Assembly: GCF_010993745.1 (NCBI RefSeq)
Contig: NZ_WOTN01000002.1
Span: 62,001-126,000 of the forward strand
Source: Fodinicola acaciae
Lineage (GTDB): Bacteria > Actinomycetota > Actinomycetes > Mycobacteriales > HKI-0501
Reading direction: 5' to 3'
DNA: 64,000 nucleotides
The position numbers were made by a program, and so were the translations under genes. Below the pieces are notes generated by a model. That model saw only the letters and a program-made list of their open reading frames with translations, searched no databases and had not been told where the DNA came from. Positions 8,242 through 16,177 of the stretch are shown here, one piece after another (position 1 is the stretch's first letter; each line of letters begins with the position of its first letter).

Positions 8242-9506
8242 AGGGCTCGGCGGCGGAGCGGCTGCGCCGGCTGCGGTGGATGCTGACGGCGATTTTCACC
8301 ACGCTCAACGCGATCGGCCTGATCGTGCTGGCGGTGGCTTTCCTGCGCACGTACGCCGACCAGCAGCACAAGCTGCTGGAGGCCGATCTGCTCAAGGTGA
8401 CCTCGACGGTCTCCCGTCTGGTCTATTACGAGAACAACACGGTCATCACGGCCGCGATCGGCGAGGACGACATCAGCCGGCAGTGTCCGCAGTTCGCCGT
8501 GCTGCCGAGCGGATCCACGAGTTTCTCCGGCTATTTCAGCAAACGCACCTGCGTGACGATGGATCCGAAGGTGCTCGCCGGGCTGGCGTACGACTCGACC
8601 CAGGCCGGCACGACGTTGACCGGTTTTCGCCGCGCGGCTGACGGCCGGCCGGTGTGGGTGGTGGCCTATCCGGTGCGAAACGGTGCCGGAGAATACATCG
8701 CGGCGGTGGTGGCGGTCGCCGACGGCGAGCCGACCGAGTCCGCGTACGACCTGCTGGTCGTCGCCGTGGTCGGCGGTTGTCTGCTGATCATCGTTTTGCT
8801 TGCGGTGAGCGGATATTTCCTGTCCGGCCGGGCGATCCGGCCGGCCGCGGTCGCGCTGGAACAGCAGGAGATCCTGCTCGCCGAGACCGCGCACGACCTG
8901 CGTACGCCGGTGGCCAGCCTGCGCGCCCTGGCGGAGACGGCATTGCGGCATCCGGACCAGGGGGCGGCATTGTTGCCGCGTACGGTCGCGTTGGCCGGCC
9001 GGATGGGGGAGATCATCGACAGCCTGCTGATGCGCGCGCGGCTGGCCGCAGGCCTGGACAAGCTGGCGTTCGAGCCGGTGTGGCTCGACCAGCTCGTCAG
9101 TGTCGTGGTGGAGGAATCCGCCGAAGCGGGGTCCAACGTCACCGTCGCCGCGGCGCCGACCCGAGTGATCGTCGATCCGGCGCTGGTACGCCGAGCGGTC
9201 GGCAATCTCCTGGAAAACGCGCTGCATTATGGCCGCGCACAACCGGATCAGGCGGCCATCGTGCACATCACCGTGGCCAGCGGCCGGGTCACCGTCGCCG
9301 ACCACGGCCCCGGTGTCAGCGAGGAAATCGCCGAGTCGGTGCTCGACCGTTTCCAGACCGGCAGCGGATCGACCGGTCTGGGGTTGTCGATCGTACGGTG
9401 GGTCGCCGAGGTGCACGGCGGCGTACTGAACGTCTACAACGCCGACGAGGGTGGCGCGATCTTCGAGCTGGACCTCGGGAAAGCCACCTCGACGCAGCTC
9501 AGCTGA
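8238..9506 (+). CDS. Sensor histidine kinase
   Basis: 422 aa. A TM helix at about 14-36 (LTAIFTTLNAIGLIVLAVAF), an extracytoplasmic domain at about 37-170 with two Cys (QCPQF, KRTCV), and a second TM at about 173-195 precede the catalytic part. Dimerisation/H-box: ETAHDLRTPVASLRALAE (His about 219). ATP-binding: NLLENALHYG (N box), DHGPGV (G1) and GSTGLGLSIV (G2). No HAMP domain is obvious. It pairs with the response regulator through a 4-bp overlap. It is convergent with the pseudokinase gene, with only 4 bp between stops. Confidence 0.9.
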   Translation: MKGSAAERLRRLRWMLTAIFTTLNAIGLIVLAVAFLRTYADQQHKLLEADLLKVTSTVSRLVYYENNTVITAAIGEDDISRQCPQFAVLPSGSTSFSGYFSKRTCVTMDPKVLAGLAYDSTQAGTTLTGFRRAADGRPVWVVAYPVRNGAGEYIAAVVAVADGEPTESAYDLLVVAVVGGCLLIIVLLAVSGYFLSGRAIRPAAVALEQQEILLAETAHDLRTPVASLRALAETALRHPDQGAALLPRTVALAGRMGEIIDSLLMRARLAAGLDKLAFEPVWLDQLVSVVVEESAEAGSNVTVAAAPTRVIVDPALVRRAVGNLLENALHYGRAQPDQAAIVHITVASGRVTVADHGPGVSEEIAESVLDRFQTGSGSTGLGLSIVRWVAEVHGGVLNVYNADEGGAIFELDLGKATSTQLS

Positions 9507-9510
9507 CCGC

Positions 9511-11175
9511 TCACTCCTTGCAGACCGCGCCCCGCAACGGCTTGGGTTTGCTCTGGTAGACAACGACATCCGAGCTGCTGCTGTCGACACCCTGGATCAG
9601 GAAGCAGTATTTCCGCGCCGGATCCACCGCGATGTTGATCGTGTGTGCGCGCTTGGCCAACACCGCGGTGGTCGGACCGTTTTCCTGCGCGACGACAACG
9701 GCGAAGTCCATGTTGGTGGCCGTACTCGTCCAGCTGAGCACCACCTGGTTGCCCAGATCGGTGGGATTTGCCAGCTCCAGCTTGACATCTTTGACCGCGC
9801 TGGCGGTCGGCGCCGGCGTCGAGCTCGGCAGCGCACGGGGTGTCGTCGGCAGCTCCGGCGGCGATGCCTGCAGCAGCAACACCAGCGGGATGGCGATCGC
9901 CGCGACCACCGCGGCCGCCGCGGTCACCAGACCGTACGGAATGGACCGCCGGTTGGCCGGCGGCGGATCGTACGGCGGCGGGGTTTTTTGCCGACTCGGC
10001 ACAGGTTGGCTCGGCGCCGGTTGTGGCTCGTCGACATCATCGGCGTACGACGGTGGCGGCTGTTCGAAGTTGTCGGCGAACGCCGCGGCGGACTTGCCGT
10101 CGTCATTGTCCAGATCGTGTTCTGGCGTGCCGGTCGGCTCTTCGAAGTCGTTGAACTCCTGCGCGGGAGGTGGTGGCGTCTCGACCGGAACAGGTGGCGG
10201 CTGGATCTCCGCCACCACCGACGGCGGCTTGCTTTCCGTTACGTCGTCAGGATCCCCGGCCGGCGGCAGCTTGTCGATCGCGGCGATGATCCGCAACGCG
10301 TCCTGGAATCCGGCGTACGCCGCCTTGCCGGACGGCGCCGGTTGCGGCGGCGCCGGCCGTGAGCCGAGCGGGTTGCGCTGCGGATAGGGCTCCACGTTTC
10401 GCTGCTGATAGGCCATCAACTCGGCGAACCGGTCGGCCACGAAAGCCGCCGACGCCGGCCGGTTGGCCGGATCTGCCGCCAGCAGGCCGGAAACCAGGGC
10501 CGTCAACGGCGCTGGTACGCCCAGAAAGGAAACCGGCGGCACCGGCTCGCGCAACACCCGCAGCAGTCGCTCGCCGAGATGTTCGCCGAGCCGGCCGGGA
10601 TGTGGCGACCGGCCGGTCAGCGCGAAATGCAGCGCCGCGCCGAGGCCGTACAGGTCCGTACGCGGATCCAGTACGTCGTCGCGCAACGACTCCGGCGGCA
10701 GGCTTTCGACGCCGTGCATGGGATCGCGGGTGAAAGCGCGGCGCAACGACAGGCCGAAATCCGAGACGACCGGCTCACCGGTCGGCCGGAACAGGATGTT
10801 GTCCGGGTTGACCGCGCCGTGGATGACGCCGACCGCGTGTGCCGACGCCAGCGCGGCGGCCGCCGCATAGCCGAGCACGACGACGTCGGCCGGCGGCAGC
10901 GGGCCGCGCCGTTGTACGAGCGCGGTCAGCGACTGCGTACACAGCTCCATCCGGATGGCGTGCCGGCCGTCCGGCAGCTGCTCGATCCGGAACGGCACCA
11001 GCACCGACGGCATCCGCAGCTGGCCGAGCTGGCGAAACTCGCGATCCGCCGCGGCCAGCGTACGGCGATCGAAACGGGACGGAAAAACCTTGAGCGCGGA
11101 CGGAAAACCGTCCGAGTCAGCCCGGAAGACCGTGCCGACCGGGCCGGCACCAAGTCGCGTGAGTTGTTCGTTCAT
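9511..11175 (-). CDS. Membrane-anchored serine/threonine pseudokinase
   Basis: 554 aa. Residues 1-270 form a Hanks-type kinase fold: GAGPVGTVFRA (P-loop), SALKVFP (VAIK Lys) and VSDFGLSLRR (DFG). The catalytic loop reads HGAVNPDN where active kinases have HRDxKPxN, so catalytic Asp and Lys are both replaced; phosphotransfer is unlikely. A Pro-rich linker of about 130 residues, a TM helix (YGLVTAAAAVVAAIAIPLVL) and an extracellular beta-sandwich of FN3-like appearance (VVLSWTSTATNMDFAVVV, two Cys at the end) follow. It lies between the two-component pair and eccD, so a scaffolding or sensing role at the secretion complex is possible. Confidence 0.85.
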   Translation of the reverse strand: MNEQLTRLGAGPVGTVFRADSDGFPSALKVFPSRFDRRTLAAADREFRQLGQLRMPSVLVPFRIEQLPDGRHAIRMELCTQSLTALVQRRGPLPPADVVVLGYAAAAALASAHAVGVIHGAVNPDNILFRPTGEPVVSDFGLSLRRAFTRDPMHGVESLPPESLRDDVLDPRTDLYGLGAALHFALTGRSPHPGRLGEHLGERLLRVLREPVPPVSFLGVPAPLTALVSGLLAADPANRPASAAFVADRFAELMAYQQRNVEPYPQRNPLGSRPAPPQPAPSGKAAYAGFQDALRIIAAIDKLPPAGDPDDVTESKPPSVVAEIQPPPVPVETPPPPAQEFNDFEEPTGTPEHDLDNDDGKSAAAFADNFEQPPPSYADDVDEPQPAPSQPVPSRQKTPPPYDPPPANRRSIPYGLVTAAAAVVAAIAIPLVLLLQASPPELPTTPRALPSSTPAPTASAVKDVKLELANPTDLGNQVVLSWTSTATNMDFAVVVAQENGPTTAVLAKRAHTINIAVDPARKYCFLIQGVDSSSSDVVVYQSKPKPLRGAVCKE

Positions 11176-11311
11176 GAGCCCCAGCCGTGGTGTCCGCAAG
11201 CTGCAACGGCCCTTCCACCGGCCGCCACTGGCCCGATGATAGGTCCGCGCACCGGTGCTGGAAGCACGATCGGCAGCATGCTGCCGCTGGCAGACGGACG
11301 GACTAGGGGCA

Positions 11312-12694
11312 ATGAACACAGTAAATCTCGTCAAGGTGACGGTCGCGGCACCGTCCCGCCGGATCGACCTGGCGCTGCCGGAGCGGTCGCCGCTCGCCGA
11401 GTTGCTGCCGGGTTTGTTGCGCCACGCCGGCGAACAGCTGCCGGACGACGGCGTGCCGACCGGCGGCTGGGCCCTGTGCCGCGCCGACGGTACGCGGCTG
11501 GACCGGTCGAAGACGCTGGCCGCGTTGCGGATCGTCGACGGCGAGGTGTTGCACCTCGTGCCGTCGCGTACGGACTGGCCGGAGTTGGAATACGACGACC
11601 TGGTCGACGCGATCGCGAGCGGCTCGGCGCGCGCGTCCAGCGTCTGGACACCGAGACACACCAGATGGGCAGGTTTCGCCGCCAGCGGCGTGCTTGGCGG
11701 GCTCGGCCTGCTCGCCGTACTCGCCGCCGGACCGGGTTGGATCGCGCCGGCGCTGGCCTCGCTCGGCGTCGCCATCACGTTGCTTGCGGCCGCGATCGGG
11801 CTGGCGCGCGCTGCCGGTGACGCGGGTGCCGGTGCGGTGTTGGCGACGTTGGCACTGCCGTACGCTTTTGCCGGCGGTGGCCTGCTTTTTGCCGGCGACC
11901 GGCCGCTGTGGCAGCTCGGCGCCGCGCACGTACTCGCCGGCAGCGCCGCGCTCTTCCTCGCCGCGATCGCCGGTTTGCTTGGTGTCGTCGACAAAGCGCC
12001 GGTGTTCACGGCGGCGGCGATGACCGGCATGCTTGGCATTGTGTCCGGTTGGGCCGCGACCAACGACGCGGTCGGTGGTGCCGGCGCGGCGGCGATCGTC
12101 GCTGGTTTCGGCCTGATCGTGTCGCCGGCTTTCGCGCCGCTGTCGATCTGGATGGCGCGGATGCCGATGCCGGTGCTGCCGCGTACGACCGGAGACCTGC
12201 TCAACGACGATCCGCTGCCGCCGCGTTCTTCGGTCTATGCCTCGGTTTTGCGCGCGGACGCGTTGCTGACCGGCCTGGTCTGGGGGCTCGCGGTCGTCAC
12301 GATCGTCGCCAATGTGCTGGTGATTGTGCGCGGTGGCACGGCGGGGGTCATCCTGTCCGGCATTCTCAGCGTCGGTTTTCTGTTGCGCGCCAGGCTTTAT
12401 CCGATCCTGCGCCAGCGCGTCGCGCTGCTCGCCGCCGGCCTCGGCTGCCTGGCCGGTTTCACCTGCTGGCTGCTGGTCGCCACGCATGCGTATCTGCTGA
12501 CCGTCGATCTGCCGGTGCTGCTGGCGCTCGCGGTTTGCGTGGCGCTGCTGGCCAGATGGCAGAGCACGCACAACCTGAGTCCGTATCTGCCGCGTTGGGC
12601 GGAAATACTGGAGATCCTCGTCGTGCTCGCGGTCGTGCCGGTGACCTGCGCGGTGCTCGGTCTGTACGCGCTGATCCGCGGGCTGGCGGGCTGA
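11312..12694 (+). CDS. eccD: Type VII secretion integral membrane protein EccD
   Basis: 460 aa. EccD forms the transmembrane barrel of the ESX complex. Residues 1-95 are the cytosolic ubiquitin-like domain (LVKVTVAAPSRRIDLALPE ... LRIVDGEVLHLVPSR). About eleven hydrophobic helices follow, with the conserved RMPMPVLPRTTGDL linker between TM blocks and the typical ending LVVLAVVPVTCAVLGLY. The ATG at 11312 is preceded by AGGGG; an upstream GTG/ATG extension is not family-like. EccB follows after one base. Together they head a plus-strand operon probably running to 25275. Confidence 0.9.
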   Translation: MNTVNLVKVTVAAPSRRIDLALPERSPLAELLPGLLRHAGEQLPDDGVPTGGWALCRADGTRLDRSKTLAALRIVDGEVLHLVPSRTDWPELEYDDLVDAIASGSARASSVWTPRHTRWAGFAASGVLGGLGLLAVLAAGPGWIAPALASLGVAITLLAAAIGLARAAGDAGAGAVLATLALPYAFAGGGLLFAGDRPLWQLGAAHVLAGSAALFLAAIAGLLGVVDKAPVFTAAAMTGMLGIVSGWAATNDAVGGAGAAAIVAGFGLIVSPAFAPLSIWMARMPMPVLPRTTGDLLNDDPLPPRSSVYASVLRADALLTGLVWGLAVVTIVANVLVIVRGGTAGVILSGILSVGFLLRARLYPILRQRVALLAAGLGCLAGFTCWLLVATHAYLLTVDLPVLLALAVCVALLARWQSTHNLSPYLPRWAEILEILVVLAVVPVTCAVLGLYALIRGLAG

Positions 12695-12695
12695 C

Positions 12696-14111
12696 ATGGC
12701 GTCCAAACGCGACCAGCTGCAGGCACACCAGTTTCAGGTGCAGCGCGCGGTTTCCGCGCTCGTCCTCCAGGAGACCGACCCGGAGCAGCCGCCGTTTCGC
12801 CGGGTCAGCGGGGCGGCCATCGGCGCGGTGGTGCTCGGGGTGATCTCGCTGGTGATCGCCGGCGTGTTCGGCCTGATCTTCCCCGGTGGCAACAAATCCT
12901 GGCAGGACGGCAACTCGATCATCGTGGAGAAGGAGACCGGCACCAGGTTCGTCTATCTGGACGGCCAGCTGCATCCGATGGCCAACTACGCGTCTGCCGT
13001 GCTGGCACTGGGAAAAAAGGCGGACGCGCTGAGCATTTCCGGTAATTCCCTGGTCGGTGTGCCGCGTGGACCGGTGATCGGCATTCCGGACGCGCCGGAT
13101 TCGTTGCCTGGACCGGACAAGGCGCTCGGCGGCTGGTCGTTGTGCTCGCAGCCGACCACCGGACCGACCGGTGCGTCGGTGGCCAGCTCGGTGCTGCTGG
13201 TCGGCGCGAATCCGTCCGGCGGCACGCCGGTGGGTGGCGGCGCGGTCCTCGTACGCACCTCGGACACCGGCCCGCAATATCTGCTCTACAACGGATATCG
13301 CCACCAGATCGACAGCGCCGAGACGGTACGTGTGGGCCTCGCGGTCAGCTCGGTGCCGGTCGTACGCGTCAGCCCCGCGCTGGTCGAGTCGCTGCCGCAG
13401 GGCGAGCCGGTCGGTCCGATCGCGGTGGCCGACCTGGGAAAGCCGTCGGACGCGGTGCCCGGGCGCGGTGACCTGAAGGCCGGCCACCTGCTCACCATGC
13501 AGACGCCGAGCGGCGCGACGCAGCATTACCTGGTCGAACGCCACCAGCTCACGCCGATCACCGAGCTGGCCTACGACATCCAGCTCGCCTATCCGCCGAC
13601 GGCGACGGCATACGGCGGCGCTCCCTTCGGTTTGTCGATTCCGCCAAGTCTCGTCGCCGGTGCGACCATCGGTACGCCCAAACAGCTGACCGAGGCCTCG
13701 CCGCCGACCGTGCGACCGGCGTTCGTACCGGCAACCGATCTGACCTCCGTCTGCCTCGGCTTCACGTCCGGTTCGTTTGTCCCGAAAATCACCGTTTCAC
13801 CGGGCCTGCCGCCGCGTGACCTGCTGATCGCGACCGCCGGTCGTACGGCCGGTGGCGTGGCGCTGGCCGACTATGTCTACGTGCCGCCGGGCCAAGTGGG
13901 AATTGTCGAGGTAATGCCGAGCGAAACGGCACAAGCGGGTACGCTCGCTGTCGTTACCGACCTGGGTGTCGCCTATCCGCTGGATGCGCCGGATGTGATG
14001 TCGTGGCTGGGATATTCGACGGTCAAACCGGTGCGCGTACCGGCCGGCCTGATGGCACGGCTGCCGCAGGGGCCGGGGCTGTCGCACGAGGCAGCGTTGC
14101 AACGGGCGTGA
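12696..14111 (+). CDS. eccB: Type VII secretion protein EccB
   Basis: 471 aa. EccB is a single-pass protein of the ESX core with a large periplasmic domain. The start MASKRDQLQAHQFQVQRAVS is family-typical, with a TM at about 38-60 (AIGAVVLGVISLVIAGVFGL). Extracellular repeats follow (RFVYLDGQLHPMANYASAVL, GPQYLLYNGYRHQID, HYLVERHQLTPI, GVAYPLDAPDVMSWLGYS), each resembling the R1-R4 repeats of EccB, and two conserved Cys occur. It starts one base after eccD and its stop overlaps the GTG of the FN3 protein (GTGA), indicating translational coupling. Confidence 0.9.
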   Translation: MASKRDQLQAHQFQVQRAVSALVLQETDPEQPPFRRVSGAAIGAVVLGVISLVIAGVFGLIFPGGNKSWQDGNSIIVEKETGTRFVYLDGQLHPMANYASAVLALGKKADALSISGNSLVGVPRGPVIGIPDAPDSLPGPDKALGGWSLCSQPTTGPTGASVASSVLLVGANPSGGTPVGGGAVLVRTSDTGPQYLLYNGYRHQIDSAETVRVGLAVSSVPVVRVSPALVESLPQGEPVGPIAVADLGKPSDAVPGRGDLKAGHLLTMQTPSGATQHYLVERHQLTPITELAYDIQLAYPPTATAYGGAPFGLSIPPSLVAGATIGTPKQLTEASPPTVRPAFVPATDLTSVCLGFTSGSFVPKITVSPGLPPRDLLIATAGRTAGGVALADYVYVPPGQVGIVEVMPSETAQAGTLAVVTDLGVAYPLDAPDVMSWLGYSTVKPVRVPAGLMARLPQGPGLSHEAALQRA

Positions 14112-16132
14112 GCGGCGCCAAGCTGGTCGCTTCGTCGGCGCGAAAGTCGCGGCTGTCCGGCCGGCCGTGGCCGCTGGTGGCCGCGCTGACCGCGAGCGTC
14201 GCGATGGTCGCCGCCGCGGCCAGCGGTGCCTCCAGTCCCGGCTCGGACATGCGGTTTCATCCAAGCGGCCACTGGGTCTACAACTCCGCTTTGCAGACGG
14301 CTTTTCATATCGACGGCGCGACAACGAACATCGACGCGCGCGTGCCGGTCGCCGGTGAGCCCGGCAGCCAGGTCGTGCAGGACGACACCAACGGATACGT
14401 CGTCGGCAGGAGCCGGATCACCCGGTTCGGCAAGTCAAACCTGAGAGTGCAGGGTTCGCTGCCGACTCCTTCGGACGAGACGCCGCTGGCGATCGAGGCC
14501 GCCGGCGGGCCGTATCTGGTCTATCGGCAGGCCGGCAAGATCGTACGGCTCGGCGAAAACACCACGGTCGTCACCGTTGGCGAGCGGATCGGCGATCCGG
14601 TGGTGACCGGCGACGGCACGCTCTGGCTGTTGCGCCGGAAGTCGGGTTTGGTGTGTACGTTGGCAAAAGGCTCGACGGCCACCTCCACCTGCCCGGCCAG
14701 GCTGCCGGCCGGACACTCCGGTGCGCTGACCACCGTCGGCGACAAGCCGCAGGTGCTCGACACGACGGCAGGACTGTTGCACGCGGTGAGCACGCAGGGT
14801 TTGGGTGCCGGAAAACCGGTTGGCGTCGAGGTTTCCGCCGATACGCGCGTCGCGCCGACTGACAGCGGTGGCCGGTTGGCGCTGTTGGATCCGTCGACCG
14901 GTCGGCTGTCTTTCGTTGACACACAGGCAAAACGGCCGCCGGTCAATATCGAGCTCGGCAAAGGCGATTTCGAGGGTCCATTGTGGACCGACAGCACGGT
15001 CGTGGTGGTGAACCGTACGACCGGCACTTTGCAGACGTACGACGCGCAGGGTCATGCCAGGACCAATCGGAAGATTCCACCGAGCGAGGGTCAGCCGAGC
15101 ATCGCGCGCGGCGCGGATGGCCGTGTGTATGTGCAAAACGGCGCCGGCACACATCTGTTGATCGTCGACGAGGACGGCCAGGTCGCCGACACGCCGGTGT
15201 CCGGCGGTCCCGAGCCGAGCGGTGCGCCGTCGCCGAGTCCCAGCCAGCCCGCGAAAACGCCGACGCGGCACGAGGCGCCGCCGCCGACCGCTGGTCTGCC
15301 GGCCAGCGCGCCAGGCGCGCCGCAGTCGGTGACCGCGTCCGCCGGCAACCGCGCAGCCACGGTCAGCTGGCAGGCCGCGGCCGCCAACCGCGCGGCGGTC
15401 ACCGGCTATGTGGTGTCGTGGCCAGGCGGTTCGCGCGTGGTCAGCGGCGCCGCGCGGCATGCGACGATCTCCGGGTTGACCAACGGACAGAGCTACACGT
15501 TCAGCGTTTCCGCACGTAACAGCGCTGGTGAGGGCCCGGCGGCGTCGGCTGATCCGGTGACACCTCGCGGCGCGGCGGCGGCGCCGCGCGGCGTGACGGC
15601 GTCGGTGTCCGGCGGTGCCGTGACCGTACGGTGGCAGCAGCCTGACCTCGGTGGCGGGACGCTGCGGCACTACGCGATTTCGGCGACCGGGCAGGCGAGT
15701 CGTACGGTCACCGGCACCAGCGCCACCTACAGCGGCCTGGCCAACGGCCGCTACACCTTCACCGTACGCGCGGTGACGAGCAGCGGCGGTCAGACGTTGA
15801 CCGGCGCGGCCGGCTCCGCCGCGGTCACCGTCACCGGTCCGACGATCCACATCGAGCGGCGGCCGGAAGCCGGGGCACCAAACTGCACCACCTGCTTCTA
15901 CCTCTACATGACCTTCACGGATTTCCCCGCCAACACCAGCTTCGACGCGCAGATTTTCGCCGAGGCGACCGGCGGCGACTACGACTCGCCGTGCCACGTG
16001 AAGACGGATGCGAGCGGCTCTGCGATCTGTGATCGCGACACGCGTGACGGGGTGCCGAAGGGCAACGTGTATGTGTATGTGAACCTGCCGGACGGCCGGC
16101 GGATCACCTCGAACGAGATCTATTGGAGTTGA
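14108..16132 (+). CDS. Membrane-anchored beta-propeller/FN3 protein, copy 1
   Basis: 674 aa. A short basic N-terminus and one TM (WPLVAALTASVAMVAAAASG) are followed by an extracellular segment of about 340 residues rich in repeated beta blades (TLWLLRRKSGLVC, LALLDPSTGRLSFVD, VVVVNRTTGTLQTYDAQG, RVYVQNGAGTHLLIVD), then a Pro/Ser linker. Two FN3 domains (APGAPQSVTASAGNRAATVS..., APRGVTASVSGGAVTVRWQ...) and a Cys-containing C-terminal beta domain complete it. No enzymatic motif. It probably works at the cell surface with the secretion system. It is translationally coupled to eccB and duplicated immediately downstream at 16178; the second FN3 is absent there. Confidence 0.8.
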   Translation: MSGAKLVASSARKSRLSGRPWPLVAALTASVAMVAAAASGASSPGSDMRFHPSGHWVYNSALQTAFHIDGATTNIDARVPVAGEPGSQVVQDDTNGYVVGRSRITRFGKSNLRVQGSLPTPSDETPLAIEAAGGPYLVYRQAGKIVRLGENTTVVTVGERIGDPVVTGDGTLWLLRRKSGLVCTLAKGSTATSTCPARLPAGHSGALTTVGDKPQVLDTTAGLLHAVSTQGLGAGKPVGVEVSADTRVAPTDSGGRLALLDPSTGRLSFVDTQAKRPPVNIELGKGDFEGPLWTDSTVVVVNRTTGTLQTYDAQGHARTNRKIPPSEGQPSIARGADGRVYVQNGAGTHLLIVDEDGQVADTPVSGGPEPSGAPSPSPSQPAKTPTRHEAPPPTAGLPASAPGAPQSVTASAGNRAATVSWQAAAANRAAVTGYVVSWPGGSRVVSGAARHATISGLTNGQSYTFSVSARNSAGEGPAASADPVTPRGAAAAPRGVTASVSGGAVTVRWQQPDLGGGTLRHYAISATGQASRTVTGTSATYSGLANGRYTFTVRAVTSSGGQTLTGAAGSAAVTVTGPTIHIERRPEAGAPNCTTCFYLYMTFTDFPANTSFDAQIFAEATGGDYDSPCHVKTDASGSAICDRDTRDGVPKGNVYVYVNLPDGRRITSNEIYWS

Positions 16133-16148
16133 CATTGACATGCCACGG

Positions 16149-16160
16149 GGGACCGGTCCC
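16149..16160. promoter_or_regulatory. 12-bp palindrome in the gap between FN3 paralogues
   Basis: GGGACCGGTCCC lies in the 45-bp gap after the first FN3 gene, 12 bp before which two overlapping TTGACA hexamers occur (16129 and 16135). No matching -10 at normal spacing was found, so a promoter is only possible. Confidence 0.25.
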
Positions 16161-16177
16161 GAGGGCGGTGCTCTAGC

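Noticed and set aside
11176..12204. Upstream extension of the pseudokinase to 897 aa
   Set aside because: It lies antisense to eccD and reads as low-complexity shadow; kinase homology starts at the ATG at 11175.
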